Positions 25,705 through 34,143 of a stretch of 51,962 bases of DNA are shown here, piece after piece. The position numbers were made by a program, and so were the translations under genes. The stretch is from NCBI GenBank assembly GCA_019359285.1, contig JAHHHQ010000076.1, positions 1-51,962 on the forward strand. Reading direction: 5' to 3'. How positions within the stretch are numbered: position 1 is the stretch's first letter; each line of letters begins with the position of its first letter. The stretch comes from Nodosilinea sp. WJT8-NPBG4 (lineage in GTDB: Bacteria; Cyanobacteriota; Cyanobacteriia; Phormidesmidales; Phormidesmidaceae). The notes beneath the pieces were generated by a model. The model saw nothing but the letters and a program-made list of their open reading frames with translations, made no database searches and had not been told where the DNA came from.

Positions 25705-26313
25705 ATGTCTAAATTAATTCCCTATCAGCCTTTGGTTTTAAGGCTTTTACACAGCATTGCTGGCTTGCTGGCCATTGGTGCCTTAATTACCGGCTTTTTG
25801 GTTTACAACACCTATGACGGCCGATTTGGCTCTATTCTTCTACCCTTACTGCCAAACATTCAAGGCATTCATGGTACGTTTGGCCTTTTCTTTTTGCTGA
25901 TATTTCCCGCTCTTGCTATCTATAGTTTTCATTGGGGATACCGGCGATTATTGTTTCCTGACTTTTGGGCTCGGCTTACCCATCAAGTGGGTAAACCCGG
26001 CTGGTGGGTCAATCTTCAGCGACTGTTAAACACCGCTATGCTCTTGGCCGCTACGTTGTCTGTAGTTACCGGCAGAATGATGCAAGAGGCCTGGCTACCC
26101 GCTGGTGAGTTGTACCACATCTGGTACAGGCTACATTTGACGGCATGGTTAGTGCTGTTGCTAACTTTATTGGCTCACATCGCTATGGGTCTCAAGGTCG
26201 GCGGGGTGCCTTTATTGCTGTCAATGACTCAGACAGCATACCGTTCTGAAGAATCGCCATCGCTGTGGATAGGTTATCTTCGAGAAAAATTTCGCGATCG
26301 ATTTGGGCGTTAA
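25705..26313 (+). CDS. Cytochrome b561/b6-like membrane protein
   Basis: 202 residues from ATG 25705 (an in-frame TTG lies 12 bases upstream). Four transmembrane helices carry histidines in positions suited to bind b-type haems: VLRLLHSIAGLL in helix 1, IQGIHGTFGLFF in helix 2, and YRLHLTAW plus LLAHIAMGLKVGG in helices 3-4. The fold matches the b-type cytochrome subunits of hydrogenase and formate dehydrogenase and b561-like quinone oxidoreductases. The partner dehydrogenase is not nearby, so the electron donor is unknown. The region is AT-richer than its surroundings. A 36-residue membrane peptide gene follows after 27 bases. Confidence 0.82.
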   Translation: MSKLIPYQPLVLRLLHSIAGLLAIGALITGFLVYNTYDGRFGSILLPLLPNIQGIHGTFGLFFLLIFPALAIYSFHWGYRRLLFPDFWARLTHQVGKPGWWVNLQRLLNTAMLLAATLSVVTGRMMQEAWLPAGELYHIWYRLHLTAWLVLLLTLLAHIAMGLKVGGVPLLLSMTQTAYRSEESPSLWIGYLREKFRDRFGR

Positions 26314-26340
26314 ACATTAATTAATCATTCTCAGATAACT

Positions 26341-26451
26341 ATGTCTATGAAAAGAAAAAACGCTCCCTTGAAAGCTGTTGAAGTAGTAGTAATCGGCGGC
26401 ATTTTTGCCGCATTCATTTTGCCGCTGTTAGCCTATTTAGCTGAACTGTAG
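26341..26451 (+). CDS. 36-residue single-pass membrane microprotein
   Basis: It begins MSMKRKNAPLKAVEVVV, a positively charged start, followed by one hydrophobic helix (about 14-33, ending LPLLAYLAEL). By the positive-inside rule the N-terminus is cytoplasmic. It lies 27 bases downstream of the b-type cytochrome gene in the same direction. Small one-helix subunits are common in cytochrome complexes, so it may be a subunit (inference). No strong ribosome-binding site is visible. Confidence 0.55.
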   Translation: MSMKRKNAPLKAVEVVVIGGIFAAFILPLLAYLAEL

Positions 26452-26548
26452 CTGCTGCACAGTTGCTGTCCAGTCGCCCAGACTTAGCGATCGCAACTTT
26501 TCACAAAACGAGTCATGCCATGACTCGACAGTACTGATTAATTGCAAG

Positions 26549-27571
26549 CTAGGGCCAGTCTGCGATCGCAGTAGTTGACTGCACCCGGTGCATGCCAGCC
26601 TCAGCAAAGCGCTGATAGGTATCCTCTGCCTGGTCAGTAAAATCGACCACACCAGGGACAACCACCGACGAGGCACAATCGTCGAGGAGATAAACTTTTT
26701 GGGCCAGGGCCGGGTCAGTGGCCTCAATGTCGCTCAGTAGATCGGCCACCGTCCAAGCAACGCAGTGACTTTTGGCCTGACCCGCGACAATCACTCCATC
26801 AAACTCCAGCAGGGTTTGGATGAGGGGAGTATTTTTTTGCGCGATCGCCTGGCCCTGCCCATCATCCATAACCTCGGGGCTGAGCACCGAATAGTTTTCT
26901 GTCAAAGGATTGCTGCCCTTGAGCTCAAAACGGGTCTGACTCTGACGGGCGATCGTGTGAAAAAAGCAGGCTTCTTCGATCGCTGGCACCAGAGCATGGC
27001 CAATACCCCCCAACATCGAGTGGTAGGGCCAAATCGTGAGGGGGTACTTGCCCCGGTCATCTAGGGTTTTGGTGTAGTGCAGGGCGTACTCTTGCAGGTC
27101 GTGGGAGGAGGTGAGATTGGCGGCGATCGCCAGGTTGACCCGCCATTTGCCCTGCACCACCTCGTCGTAGTGAATCATGGTCATCGGCGGCGGATTTTCG
27201 CCTTCGGCATCGACCCAAAATTGGGGATGAAACACCTGCATCGCCTGGTGGGTATCGAGGGTGGCGGTAATGGTGGTGATCTGCCCCAGGTTGCGGTAGA
27301 TAAACTCGCTCAGACGGCGGTTATCATCCACGGCTCCCTGGCCCGATCGCCCGCCCACATACAGCTCAAAGCCCGGGATGCAAAAGGTATTCTGTACATC
27401 AATCAGTAGTAGGCAGAGGCGACGACTATCCTCAGCGGCAAGGGCTATGTGATGGGCTTTTGCCCAAGCTTTGGCATCGGCGGCGCGCTGCTGATAGGGC
27501 ACCGACCACACCTCACCGACCCGGCTGGGGTGATAAAAATCGGGTACTGGCAGCAGGGCTGAATCGGTCAT
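26549..27571 (-). CDS. Isochorismatase-like cysteine hydrolase
   Basis: 340 residues from ATG 27571; ribosome-binding GGAG lies about 11 bases upstream. The catalytic triad regions are visible: Asp in LLIDVQNTFC, a central Lys (candidate in the YALHYTKTLDD/KYPLTIWPYHS segment) and the nucleophile Cys in VAGQAKSHCVAW. It is longer than plain nicotinamidases (about 200 residues) because of N-terminal and internal extensions, a form found in other bacteria and cyanobacteria. The likely reaction is amide hydrolysis; nicotinamide is one possible substrate but is not shown by sequence. Confidence 0.82.
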   Translation of the reverse strand: MTDSALLPVPDFYHPSRVGEVWSVPYQQRAADAKAWAKAHHIALAAEDSRRLCLLLIDVQNTFCIPGFELYVGGRSGQGAVDDNRRLSEFIYRNLGQITTITATLDTHQAMQVFHPQFWVDAEGENPPPMTMIHYDEVVQGKWRVNLAIAANLTSSHDLQEYALHYTKTLDDRGKYPLTIWPYHSMLGGIGHALVPAIEEACFFHTIARQSQTRFELKGSNPLTENYSVLSPEVMDDGQGQAIAQKNTPLIQTLLEFDGVIVAGQAKSHCVAWTVADLLSDIEATDPALAQKVYLLDDCASSVVVPGVVDFTDQAEDTYQRFAEAGMHRVQSTTAIADWP

Positions 27572-27867
27572 TTTCCTAAAGCTCCGCAAAATGTCACATC
27601 GTCAGATGCTCTAATCTTAGGCTCAATGGCGGGGGCGCGACATTGGGCCAGGGTGCCAGGCTTACCAAGCTTCATACGTACCATATTCCCGCCGTTTGAC
27701 TTAAAGAGCACTGCAACAAGCACCACATTTCAGGCGATAACGATTGCTTAAGTGCAGAAATTTCCACAAGGATGACAGCACGAACTGAAAGCCTCAGACT
27801 TTCATCGCTTTTCCCTGGCTGCTATTAAGTGGCATCTGGCCAATTGATTACCCTCCCTTCACTATCC

Positions 27868-27908
27868 CTTAAATAATCGCTAAACACCCGTTAAACCTCC
27901 CGTTACCA
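27868..27908 (+). promoter_or_regulatory. Candidate Pho box (PhoB/SphR site) upstream of phoX
   Basis: Octamers CTTAAATA (27868), GCTAAACA (27879), GTTAAACC (27890) and the weaker CGTTACCA (27901) repeat at exactly 11-bp steps. This matches the cyanobacterial Pho box design of PyTTAAPyPy(T/A) units with 3-bp spacers. The array ends 53 bp before the PhoX start codon, so induction under phosphate starvation is expected. Confidence 0.72.
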
Positions 27909-27961
27909 GGGCCACATAATATTTTTTCGTTACTCAAAAAAGCCCACTGGGAGCCCTGACC

Positions 27962-30193
27962 ATGGCGAAGAAGCAAGATATCCGCACCATTCTCAAAAAA
28001 GTGGTCAACTTTGAGGATGAAAACCATAACCCCTCAAACAACGACTCCTTCAACCAAGTTTTAGACCGCGCTCGTCTAGGTCGGCGAGGATTTCTTAAGG
28101 GCAGTTCATCCCTGGCCGCAGCCGCCATGCTGGGGACGGGTTTGGCCTTGGTAGCCGATTCTGCCAAGCAGACTGGCAAAGCCGCCAAAGCCGCTACCGA
28201 TTTGCGCTTCAGCTTCAGCCCTGTCGCTAAAAGTACTGCCGATACCCTAGTTGTGCCTGAAGGCTACACCGCTCGCGTGCTTTTGGCCACAGGCGACCCG
28301 ATCAAAAGCAACGTCACCCCCTATAAAAACAACGGCACCGACAACGACTTTGAGGTGCGGGCGGGCGACCACCACGACGCCATGCAGTATTTCGGCATGA
28401 ACCGCGCCGGCAATGGCTGGGACCCCAACGGCAGCGATCGCGCCCTGCTCTGCATCAACAACGAAGTCTGCGAAGACCTGGGCTTTGTGCACCCCAGCGG
28501 ACCGACCAACTATGGCCCTGAGAGCACCGAGGCCCGCCCTGCCATTGAGATCGATAAAGAGGTCGCTGCCCACGGTGTCACCATCGTCGAAATTGCTAAA
28601 CAGGCCTCCACCTACGCTCTCAACCGCGACTCGCGCTATAACCGCCGCATTACCGCCACCACCACGTTTGATATCGCTGGCCCGGCCCGCCGCAGCCCGA
28701 TGATGGCCACGGCCTTTTCGCCCAGCGGTCAGCAGACCCGCGGCACCCTCAACAACTGTGGTCACGGCTATACCCCCTGGGGCACCTTTCTCAGCGGCGA
28801 AGAAAACTGGGCCGGTTACTTTAACCGGCGCGAAGACGATGCCGTCCGCACCGCTAAGGAAGTGGTCGCCTTCAAGCGCTACGGCATTGGCGGGGCTACC
28901 TCGGGTCGTTACAACTGGTCGCGAGCCGAGTCTGCCGGCAACACCGACCTTTACAAGCGGTGGGATGTTAGCAAAACCGGCAGCCGGGCCGAGCAAGATT
29001 TTCGTAACGTCGCCAACACCTTTGGTTGGGTGGTCGAAATTGATCCATTCAACCCCAACGCCACTACCAAAAAGCGCACTGCCCTGGGTCGGTTTGCCCA
29101 CGAAGGCTGCTGGTCAGCCACGCCCGTTGCTGGTCAACCCCTGGTGTTTTACATGGGCGACGATGCCCGCAACGAGTACATCTACAAGTTCGTCACCGCT
29201 GCTGCCTGGGACCCACAGGATGCTAATCGGGGTGCCGCTGTGGGCGACAAGTACCTTGATGAAGGCACGCTGTACGCAGCCAAGTTTAGCGATGACGGCA
29301 CTGGGGAATGGCTGCCCCTTACCCTGGATAACCCCAACATTGCCAACTACGCCAGCTACAACTTTGCCGACCAGGCCGATGTGGTGATCAACGCCCGCAT
29401 TGCCGCCGATGCCGCCGGAGCAACCAAGATGGATCGGCCCGAGTGGGGCGGTTTCAACCCGGCCACTGGAGAGGTGTACATTACCCTCACTAACAGTGTG
29501 TCGAGCAGCAACGGTCGGGGTGTAAAAACTCCGCTCGATGCCGCCAACCCTCGGTATTATGCCGAGGAAAAAGAGACTACCGTTAGCCAGGGCAACGTCA
29601 ACGGCCACATCATTCGCTGGCGTGAGTCAGACAATAACCCTGCCGCTATGGCCTTTAACTGGGATGTCTATCTCTTTGGGGCGCAGGCCGATGCGACGGC
29701 GGATGTCAATCTGTCGGGCCTCACTACCGAGAACGATTTTTCTAGCCCCGACGGCATTTGGTTTAGCCAGGCAATACCCGGCCTGCTGTGGGTGCAAACC
29801 GATGACGGCTATTACACCGATGCCACTAACTGCATGATGCTGGCCGCCCTGCCAGGGTCTGTGGGCGACGGTGAATCTAAGATGGTGACCAACAAAGCGG
29901 TGCCCAGCAACGGCAACGCCGACCAGCAGGTCAAGACCTACGTGGGCCAAACGGCTAGCCCCACGGTGCTAAGTCGATTCTTGGTGGGGCCGCGCGATTG
30001 TGAAGTCACCGGCATAACCGAGTCGCCCGATGGCAAGGTAATTTTCGTCAACATTCAGCATCCGGGTGAAAGCAGCGAGTCGGTCACTGACCCAGCGCAG
30101 TTTACAAGTCACTGGCCCGATGGCGGCAACGCTCGCCCTCGCTCAGCAACGGTGGTGATCACCCGCAACGACGGCGGCAAAATCGCCGTTTAG
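27962..30193 (+). CDS. phoX: PhoX-family alkaline phosphatase, Tat-exported
   Basis: Releases phosphate from organic phosphoesters outside the cytoplasm. 743 residues. A twin-arginine signal is at residues 40-46 (GRRGFLKG) followed by a hydrophobic alanine-rich stretch, so it is exported folded with its metals. The PhoX/DUF839 beta-propeller shows family blocks such as NNCGHGYTPWGTFLSGEENW, GRFAHEGCW, FYMGDDARNEYIYKFV, DRPEWGGFNPATGEVY, SPDGIWFSQ and FLVGPRDCEVTGI. PhoX enzymes use Ca2+ and Fe3+ in place of Zn2+. A Pho-box-like array lies just upstream, and an intrinsic terminator follows, so it is probably monocistronic. Confidence 0.95.
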   Translation: MAKKQDIRTILKKVVNFEDENHNPSNNDSFNQVLDRARLGRRGFLKGSSSLAAAAMLGTGLALVADSAKQTGKAAKAATDLRFSFSPVAKSTADTLVVPEGYTARVLLATGDPIKSNVTPYKNNGTDNDFEVRAGDHHDAMQYFGMNRAGNGWDPNGSDRALLCINNEVCEDLGFVHPSGPTNYGPESTEARPAIEIDKEVAAHGVTIVEIAKQASTYALNRDSRYNRRITATTTFDIAGPARRSPMMATAFSPSGQQTRGTLNNCGHGYTPWGTFLSGEENWAGYFNRREDDAVRTAKEVVAFKRYGIGGATSGRYNWSRAESAGNTDLYKRWDVSKTGSRAEQDFRNVANTFGWVVEIDPFNPNATTKKRTALGRFAHEGCWSATPVAGQPLVFYMGDDARNEYIYKFVTAAAWDPQDANRGAAVGDKYLDEGTLYAAKFSDDGTGEWLPLTLDNPNIANYASYNFADQADVVINARIAADAAGATKMDRPEWGGFNPATGEVYITLTNSVSSSNGRGVKTPLDAANPRYYAEEKETTVSQGNVNGHIIRWRESDNNPAAMAFNWDVYLFGAQADATADVNLSGLTTENDFSSPDGIWFSQAIPGLLWVQTDDGYYTDATNCMMLAALPGSVGDGESKMVTNKAVPSNGNADQQVKTYVGQTASPTVLSRFLVGPRDCEVTGITESPDGKVIFVNIQHPGESSESVTDPAQFTSHWPDGGNARPRSATVVITRNDGGKIAV

Positions 30194-30254
30194 CTAGTGC
30201 TAGCTGATTCCTGATGCTGTTTGTTGAAGCAGTATTAGGCAAGTAGTGTCGGAG

Positions 30255-30289
30255 AGGGGAGCCTGGCTAACGCCACGTTCCCCTTTTTT
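30255..30289 (+). terminator. Intrinsic terminator after phoX
   Basis: GGGGA pairs with TCCCC and the inner TGGC with GCCA; a run of six T follows. It lies about 60 bases after the phoX stop. Confidence 0.85.
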
Positions 30290-30399
30290 CGCAGCAGATT
30301 GTCCTGTCAAATCCTGTTTGCTTACGCTCAAATCCGGCTGGGCAAACACCGTTTGCCCCTACATGCCACCATCGAGCTGGGACCCTTAGCCGACAATCT

Positions 30400-30657
30400 C
30401 TATTTCTCCAGTCGTACGACGTACCACTGCATGGCTTCACCAGGGCTGAGCTCTAGCTCGCAGGCGGTATCACGCAGGTGGAGAGCCTGCTCGGCGACGG
30501 TGGTGAAGCGCTGGATGTCACGAGGTAGGTCGTGCTGGCGATCGCCCAATAACCCAGTCAACCGCTCTAGCAGCTCCTCGGGAGAAAGAAATTCTTCGGC
30601 GGCACCGGGCATGAGCACGACGAACATCTCTTCCTGGTACATAATGACATCGGGCAT
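30400..30657 (-). CDS. CRR7-like protein (chlororespiratory reduction 7, NDH-1 related)
   Basis: 85 residues. The sequence MYQEEMFVVLMPG, FLSPEELLERLTGLL, LPRDIQRFTTVAEQA and the C-terminal GEAMQWYVVRLEK match what I recall of the CRR7 family (PF12095). In chloroplasts CRR7 is needed for accumulation of the NDH complex; the cyanobacterial role is inferred. CCAGGAGCAACACC directly precedes the ATG. It is divergent from the sulfite reductase gene. TAG stop. Confidence 0.75.
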   Translation of the reverse strand: MPDVIMYQEEMFVVLMPGAAEEFLSPEELLERLTGLLGDRQHDLPRDIQRFTTVAEQALHLRDTACELELSPGEAMQWYVVRLEK

Positions 30658-30809
30658 GGTGTTGCTCCTGGGGGATTTAGTTTGATCCTAAACGGATCGG
30701 CTACCTTAGACAGCGGTGGCGATCGCGTTTGTCCACCCCTCCCTAAACCCCTCAGCCTCAAACGTTTCAAAAGCAGGCAGGAGTTCTATAGGAAACTGTG
30801 AACTTCCGT

Positions 30810-30889
30810 GGGCAAATTGCCCGAATCTTTGGATCCGATGGTAGGATAATGAAGCATTCACCGAAATCCCGACCGGATTACCGGTGAAT
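30810..30889. promoter_or_regulatory. Two palindromes upstream of the sulfite reductase gene
   Basis: A 13-bp palindrome GGGCAAATTGCCC (30810-30822), and a longer inverted repeat with arms ATTCACCG (30856-30863) and CGGTGAAT (30882-30889) enclosing CCGGATTACCGG. They lie 96-175 bp before the sir start and could bind a dimeric regulator or form an RNA hairpin. No known consensus is claimed. Confidence 0.4.
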
Positions 30890-30984
30890 TTTCGATTTTG
30901 TCACTGTCCGAGCTTTCCGGGAATAGGCCGCTTTGCGGTGCCATTGCCTGGATTTTTCTGTTTTAACGGTTATTGCCTGCCGCT

Positions 30985-32925
30985 ATGGTTCAGACTCCTA
31001 TCAAACCCAACCCCGCCGCCCCTGGGCCTACCCCTTCCAAAATGGAGGGCATTAAAGAAAACAGCCGCTTTTTGCGCGAGCCCGTGGCCAGCGAGCTGCT
31101 GCAAGATACCACGCACTTTTCTGAACAGGCCACTCAAATTCTCAAGTTCCACGGCTCGTATCAGCAAGACAACCGCGACAACCGCGCCAAGGGCCAAGAG
31201 AAGGACTACCAGATGATGCTGCGCACCCGCAACCCCGGCGGGTACCTTTCTCCGGAGCTATATCTCACCCTCGATCGCTTGTCAGATGAGTATGGCAACG
31301 GCACCCTGCGGGCCACCACCCGCCAAGGCATACAGCTCCATGGCGTGCTGAAGCAAAACCTTAAGGCCACCATTGGGGCGATCGTGCGCAACATGGGCTC
31401 TACCCTAGGGGCCTGCGGCGACCTCAACCGCAACATCATGGCTCCCCCAGCCCCCTACAAAAACCGGCCCGAGTACCGGCTGGCCCAGGAGTATGCCAAC
31501 AACATCGCCGACCTGCTGCGGCCGCAGACTGGGGCTTACTACGAAATTTGGCTGGATGGTGAGAAGGCAGTCTCCGTCGAAGAGCACCCCGACGTGGTGG
31601 CGGCCCGCCAGCGCAACGGCAACGGTACCGTCGTGCACAACAGCGAAGAGCCGATCTACGGCACCCACTACATGCCCCGCAAGTTCAAATGCGCGGTTAC
31701 GGTGCCTGGCGACAACTCCATCGATGCCTACACCCACGATGTCACCCTGGTGGTGATCACCGATCGCTCTGGGCAGCTAAAGGGCTTTAACGTTCTAGCT
31801 GGCGGCGGTCTGGGCCGCACCCACGGCAAAGACGAAACCTTTGCTCGCGTGGCCGACGAAATTGGCTACGTCGACAAAGCCGATGTCTACGATTTGATGA
31901 AGGCGATTGTAGCAACCCAGCGGGACTATGGCGATCGCCACGATCGCCGCCACGCCCGCATGAAGTACCTCATCCACGACTGGGGTGTCGATCGCTTTCG
32001 CCAGCAGGTCGAAACCTACCTGGGCAAACCCCTCAAGCCCTTCAAAAAGCTTCCCAAGTGGACCTTCTACGACTATCTGGGCTGGCATGAGCAGGGCGAC
32101 GGCAACTGGTTTGTGGGCGTGCCCGTAGAAAACGGCCGGATCATCGATCGCCGTGAGGGCATTCAGCTCAAAACGGCGCTGAAGGAAATCGTGCAGCGGT
32201 TTAACCTGCCGATGCTGATCACTCCTAACCAGAGCGTGCTGTTCTACGAGGTCAAGCCCGAAGATAAAGCTGAAATTCAGACGATTCTCACCCGCTGCGG
32301 CATTGCAAACGAAACCGAGATCGACCCCCTGGTGCGCTACGCCATGGCCTGCCCCGCCCTGCCCCTCTGCGGTCTGGCGGTAACTGAGTCAGAGCGCATT
32401 ATGCCCACGGTGCTAGGTCGCCTGCGTGCCTTGCTCACCAGGCTGGGTCTGGAAGATGAGCACTTTGTCGTACGCATGACCGGCTGCCCCAACGGCTGCG
32501 CCCGCCCCTACATGGCTGAGCTGGGTCTGGTGGGCAGCGCCCCCGAGTCATACCAAGTTTGGCTGGGTGGCTCACCCAACCAGACCCGACTGGCCCGCCC
32601 CTATCTGGAGCGCCTCCACGACAACGATGTCGACACCACCCTAGAGCCGCTGTTTGTGTTCTTCCGCGACGGGCGCAAAAAGGGCGAAAGCTTTGGGGAT
32701 TTCTGCGATCGCGTCGGTTTTCAAGCCCTGCGGCAGTTTTCTGCCACCTACAACGCCGATCAATACACCCCGCGCCACACCAAAGAGGGACGGCACCGGC
32801 TGAGCATTTCCCACGATTTGTTCATGACTCTGCAATCCACCGCCGACAAAGAGGGGCGGCCCATGGCCCAGGTGATGGCTGATGCCCTAGCGGTATATCT
32901 GCAAAAGCCGGTACCTAGGGACTAG
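30985..32925 (+). CDS. sir: Ferredoxin-sulfite reductase with C-terminal ribbon-helix-helix-like tail
   Basis: Six-electron reduction of sulfite to sulfide with electrons from ferredoxin. 646 residues from ATG 30985. Two ferrodoxin-like/SiR-HP repeats hold substrate-binding motifs (RATTRQGIQLHGV, CGDLNRNIMAPPAP). The four ligands of the siroheme-[4Fe-4S] centre are Cys456, Cys462 (MACPALPLCGLA), Cys501 and Cys505 (TGCPNGCARPYMAELG). After the usual end near GDFCDRVGF there is a C-terminal extension ending RHRLSISHDLFMTLQSTA and GRPMAQVMADALAVYLQK, which looks like a ribbon-helix-helix module. The petF product in this window is a plausible donor. Strong terminator follows. Confidence 0.95.
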   Translation: MVQTPIKPNPAAPGPTPSKMEGIKENSRFLREPVASELLQDTTHFSEQATQILKFHGSYQQDNRDNRAKGQEKDYQMMLRTRNPGGYLSPELYLTLDRLSDEYGNGTLRATTRQGIQLHGVLKQNLKATIGAIVRNMGSTLGACGDLNRNIMAPPAPYKNRPEYRLAQEYANNIADLLRPQTGAYYEIWLDGEKAVSVEEHPDVVAARQRNGNGTVVHNSEEPIYGTHYMPRKFKCAVTVPGDNSIDAYTHDVTLVVITDRSGQLKGFNVLAGGGLGRTHGKDETFARVADEIGYVDKADVYDLMKAIVATQRDYGDRHDRRHARMKYLIHDWGVDRFRQQVETYLGKPLKPFKKLPKWTFYDYLGWHEQGDGNWFVGVPVENGRIIDRREGIQLKTALKEIVQRFNLPMLITPNQSVLFYEVKPEDKAEIQTILTRCGIANETEIDPLVRYAMACPALPLCGLAVTESERIMPTVLGRLRALLTRLGLEDEHFVVRMTGCPNGCARPYMAELGLVGSAPESYQVWLGGSPNQTRLARPYLERLHDNDVDTTLEPLFVFFRDGRKKGESFGDFCDRVGFQALRQFSATYNADQYTPRHTKEGRHRLSISHDLFMTLQSTADKEGRPMAQVMADALAVYLQKPVPRD

Positions 32926-32927
32926 TA

Positions 32928-32972
32928 CGAAAAAGGGGGATAAATCTGTATGATCCATCCCCCTTTTCGTGA
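32928..32972. terminator. Terminator after sir
   Basis: ACGAAAAAGGGGGAT and ATCCCCCTTTTCGT pair over a loop of about 15 bases. The U-rich side lies within the stem, and the structure could also serve the convergent small gene on the right. Confidence 0.82.
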
Positions 32973-33056
32973 AGTTAAGTACGAAGGGGTTGGATACTTA
33001 GGGCAACTAGCAAATTTTGCTGGTGCGACCCAATAGATACCTGACCCCTAATTTTG

Positions 33057-33173
33057 TTAACCCACGGGTTGGCTGCGATCAGGCAGTATCCATACCAGCA
33101 TGGGGCAGACTACCACGGTCATCAGGGTGACAGCAGCAATGATTTCGAGTCCGGCAGCAAGAGCAGTGGTCAT
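33057..33173 (-). CDS. 38-residue single-pass membrane microprotein
   Basis: From ATG 33173 the peptide is MTTALAAGLEIIAAVTLMTV, then a hydrophobic stretch to residue 29 and the polar end LPDRSQPVG. A longer in-frame start exists at 33308, but the added part has no typical protein character, while GGGAGGCGAACCTAGTT stands directly before ATG 33173. The single helix and size are like low-molecular-weight photosystem, cytochrome or NDH subunits, but I do not recognise it as one of them. Convergent with sir. TAA stop. Confidence 0.6.
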   Translation of the reverse strand: MTTALAAGLEIIAAVTLMTVVVCPMLVWILPDRSQPVG

Positions 33174-33924
33174 AACTAGGTTCGCCTCCCAAGGCAGAGA
33201 AGGGTTGGCGCGTTCATTCGAGAGGGTTTCTCTACTTCCGTCCTGTCCAGCTTCGGTAGCGATATCGAACAATAGACAGGATGAACGACATCTTCCTTTT
33301 GTATTCACTATTACAGTCTAACCAAAGCTTTTGTTGAAGATAGGTTTGAATTACAGCGAAATAGTTCGGATCACCGACCTATTTCGGCTTCTCATGGAGA
33401 GATACAACCTACTTTTTTGGCTCGTACCAGGGTTTTTATATTAAAGGGGAAGAAAGAGAGCTATCCTCCCTGCCGTCTCCTGATATTGGAGGGTCTACTA
33501 TGACCTTAATTAAAGCTTGGACTAGCCAGAACTTGCTAGGTTTGGCTTCTGGCTAACCAGCGCCTTTGAGCTTGGCGTTGACACTGCCCAAACTACCGCT
33601 AATAAAGACGCCTGCCCTCCAGGTAACCCTAACCGACTTTGACCTAGAGATGAGCAAAGGGTTCGTGCGGGGTCATAATTTAGCCCTATCTCAGCCCAAT
33701 TTCCCAGACTAATCCTTTGGCTAGACATGACATGATTCTGCCTGCTATTGAACAGGCAAAATTCTTTTTTCATATGCTTGCGGCTGCGTAAATCGCCAGT
33801 TTAGGGGTGAGGAGTTTCGTCCCTTATCACCAAAAGAAGGGCCGAAAAATGGCTCGACCAGATGACTTTCAGCGGCAAAAACAGGAATTTGGTATTGCAG
33901 AGGTTGTCGCTCCTGCGATCGCCC
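33174..33924. other. 750-base stretch without a convincing gene; possible small ORF or remnant
   Basis: AT-richer than its neighbours. At 33500 an ATG with a strong TTGGAGGGTCTACT site opens an 18-codon frame (MTLIKAWTSQNLLGLASG) that stops at 33556. Beyond the stop the same frame stays open for 50 more codons with protein-like composition (PALSLALTLPKLPLIKTPAL ... SQPNFPD). This suggests either a leader peptide or a gene broken by one nonsense change. Nothing else could be supported. Confidence 0.35.
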
Positions 33925-34143
33925 CTAGCCAAACTGCTTCTTGGCCGCTTCGTACACCTCAACAGTGATCTGACTCGTGCCCTGCTCTTGGGCAAACTTC
34001 TCAATTTTTTTGCGGGCAGCAGGGCGCACAAAGAAGGGAATCTCTTTGAGTCGGGCTTCAGCGTTAGCAGTCCATTCCATAGGTAGAGGCGCAATTTTGC
34101 GTAGAGCTTCAAACTTCTTTACGATATCAGGGGATAGAGACAT
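33925..34143 (-). CDS. Stand-alone PCP_red-domain protein
   Basis: About 72 residues from ATG 34143; an ATG at 34188 adds 15 residues and cannot be excluded. The pattern MEWTANAEARLKEIPFFVR, ARKKIEKFAQEQG and ITVEVYEAAKKQFG is the PCP_red domain (PF08369), which forms the C-terminal domain of ChlB/BchB in light-independent protochlorophyllide reductase. Here it stands alone, with no chlB, chlL or chlN nearby. Such single-domain proteins occur in cyanobacteria; function unknown. TAG stop. Confidence 0.8.
   Translation of the reverse strand: MSLSPDIVKKFEALRKIAPLPMEWTANAEARLKEIPFFVRPAARKKIEKFAQEQGTSQITVEVYEAAKKQFG

Noticed and set aside
28247..29101. 284-codon minus-strand frame inside phoX
   Set aside because: Long antisense frame caused by GC-rich codon bias in phoX; the plus-strand product has clear PhoX motifs and a Tat signal.
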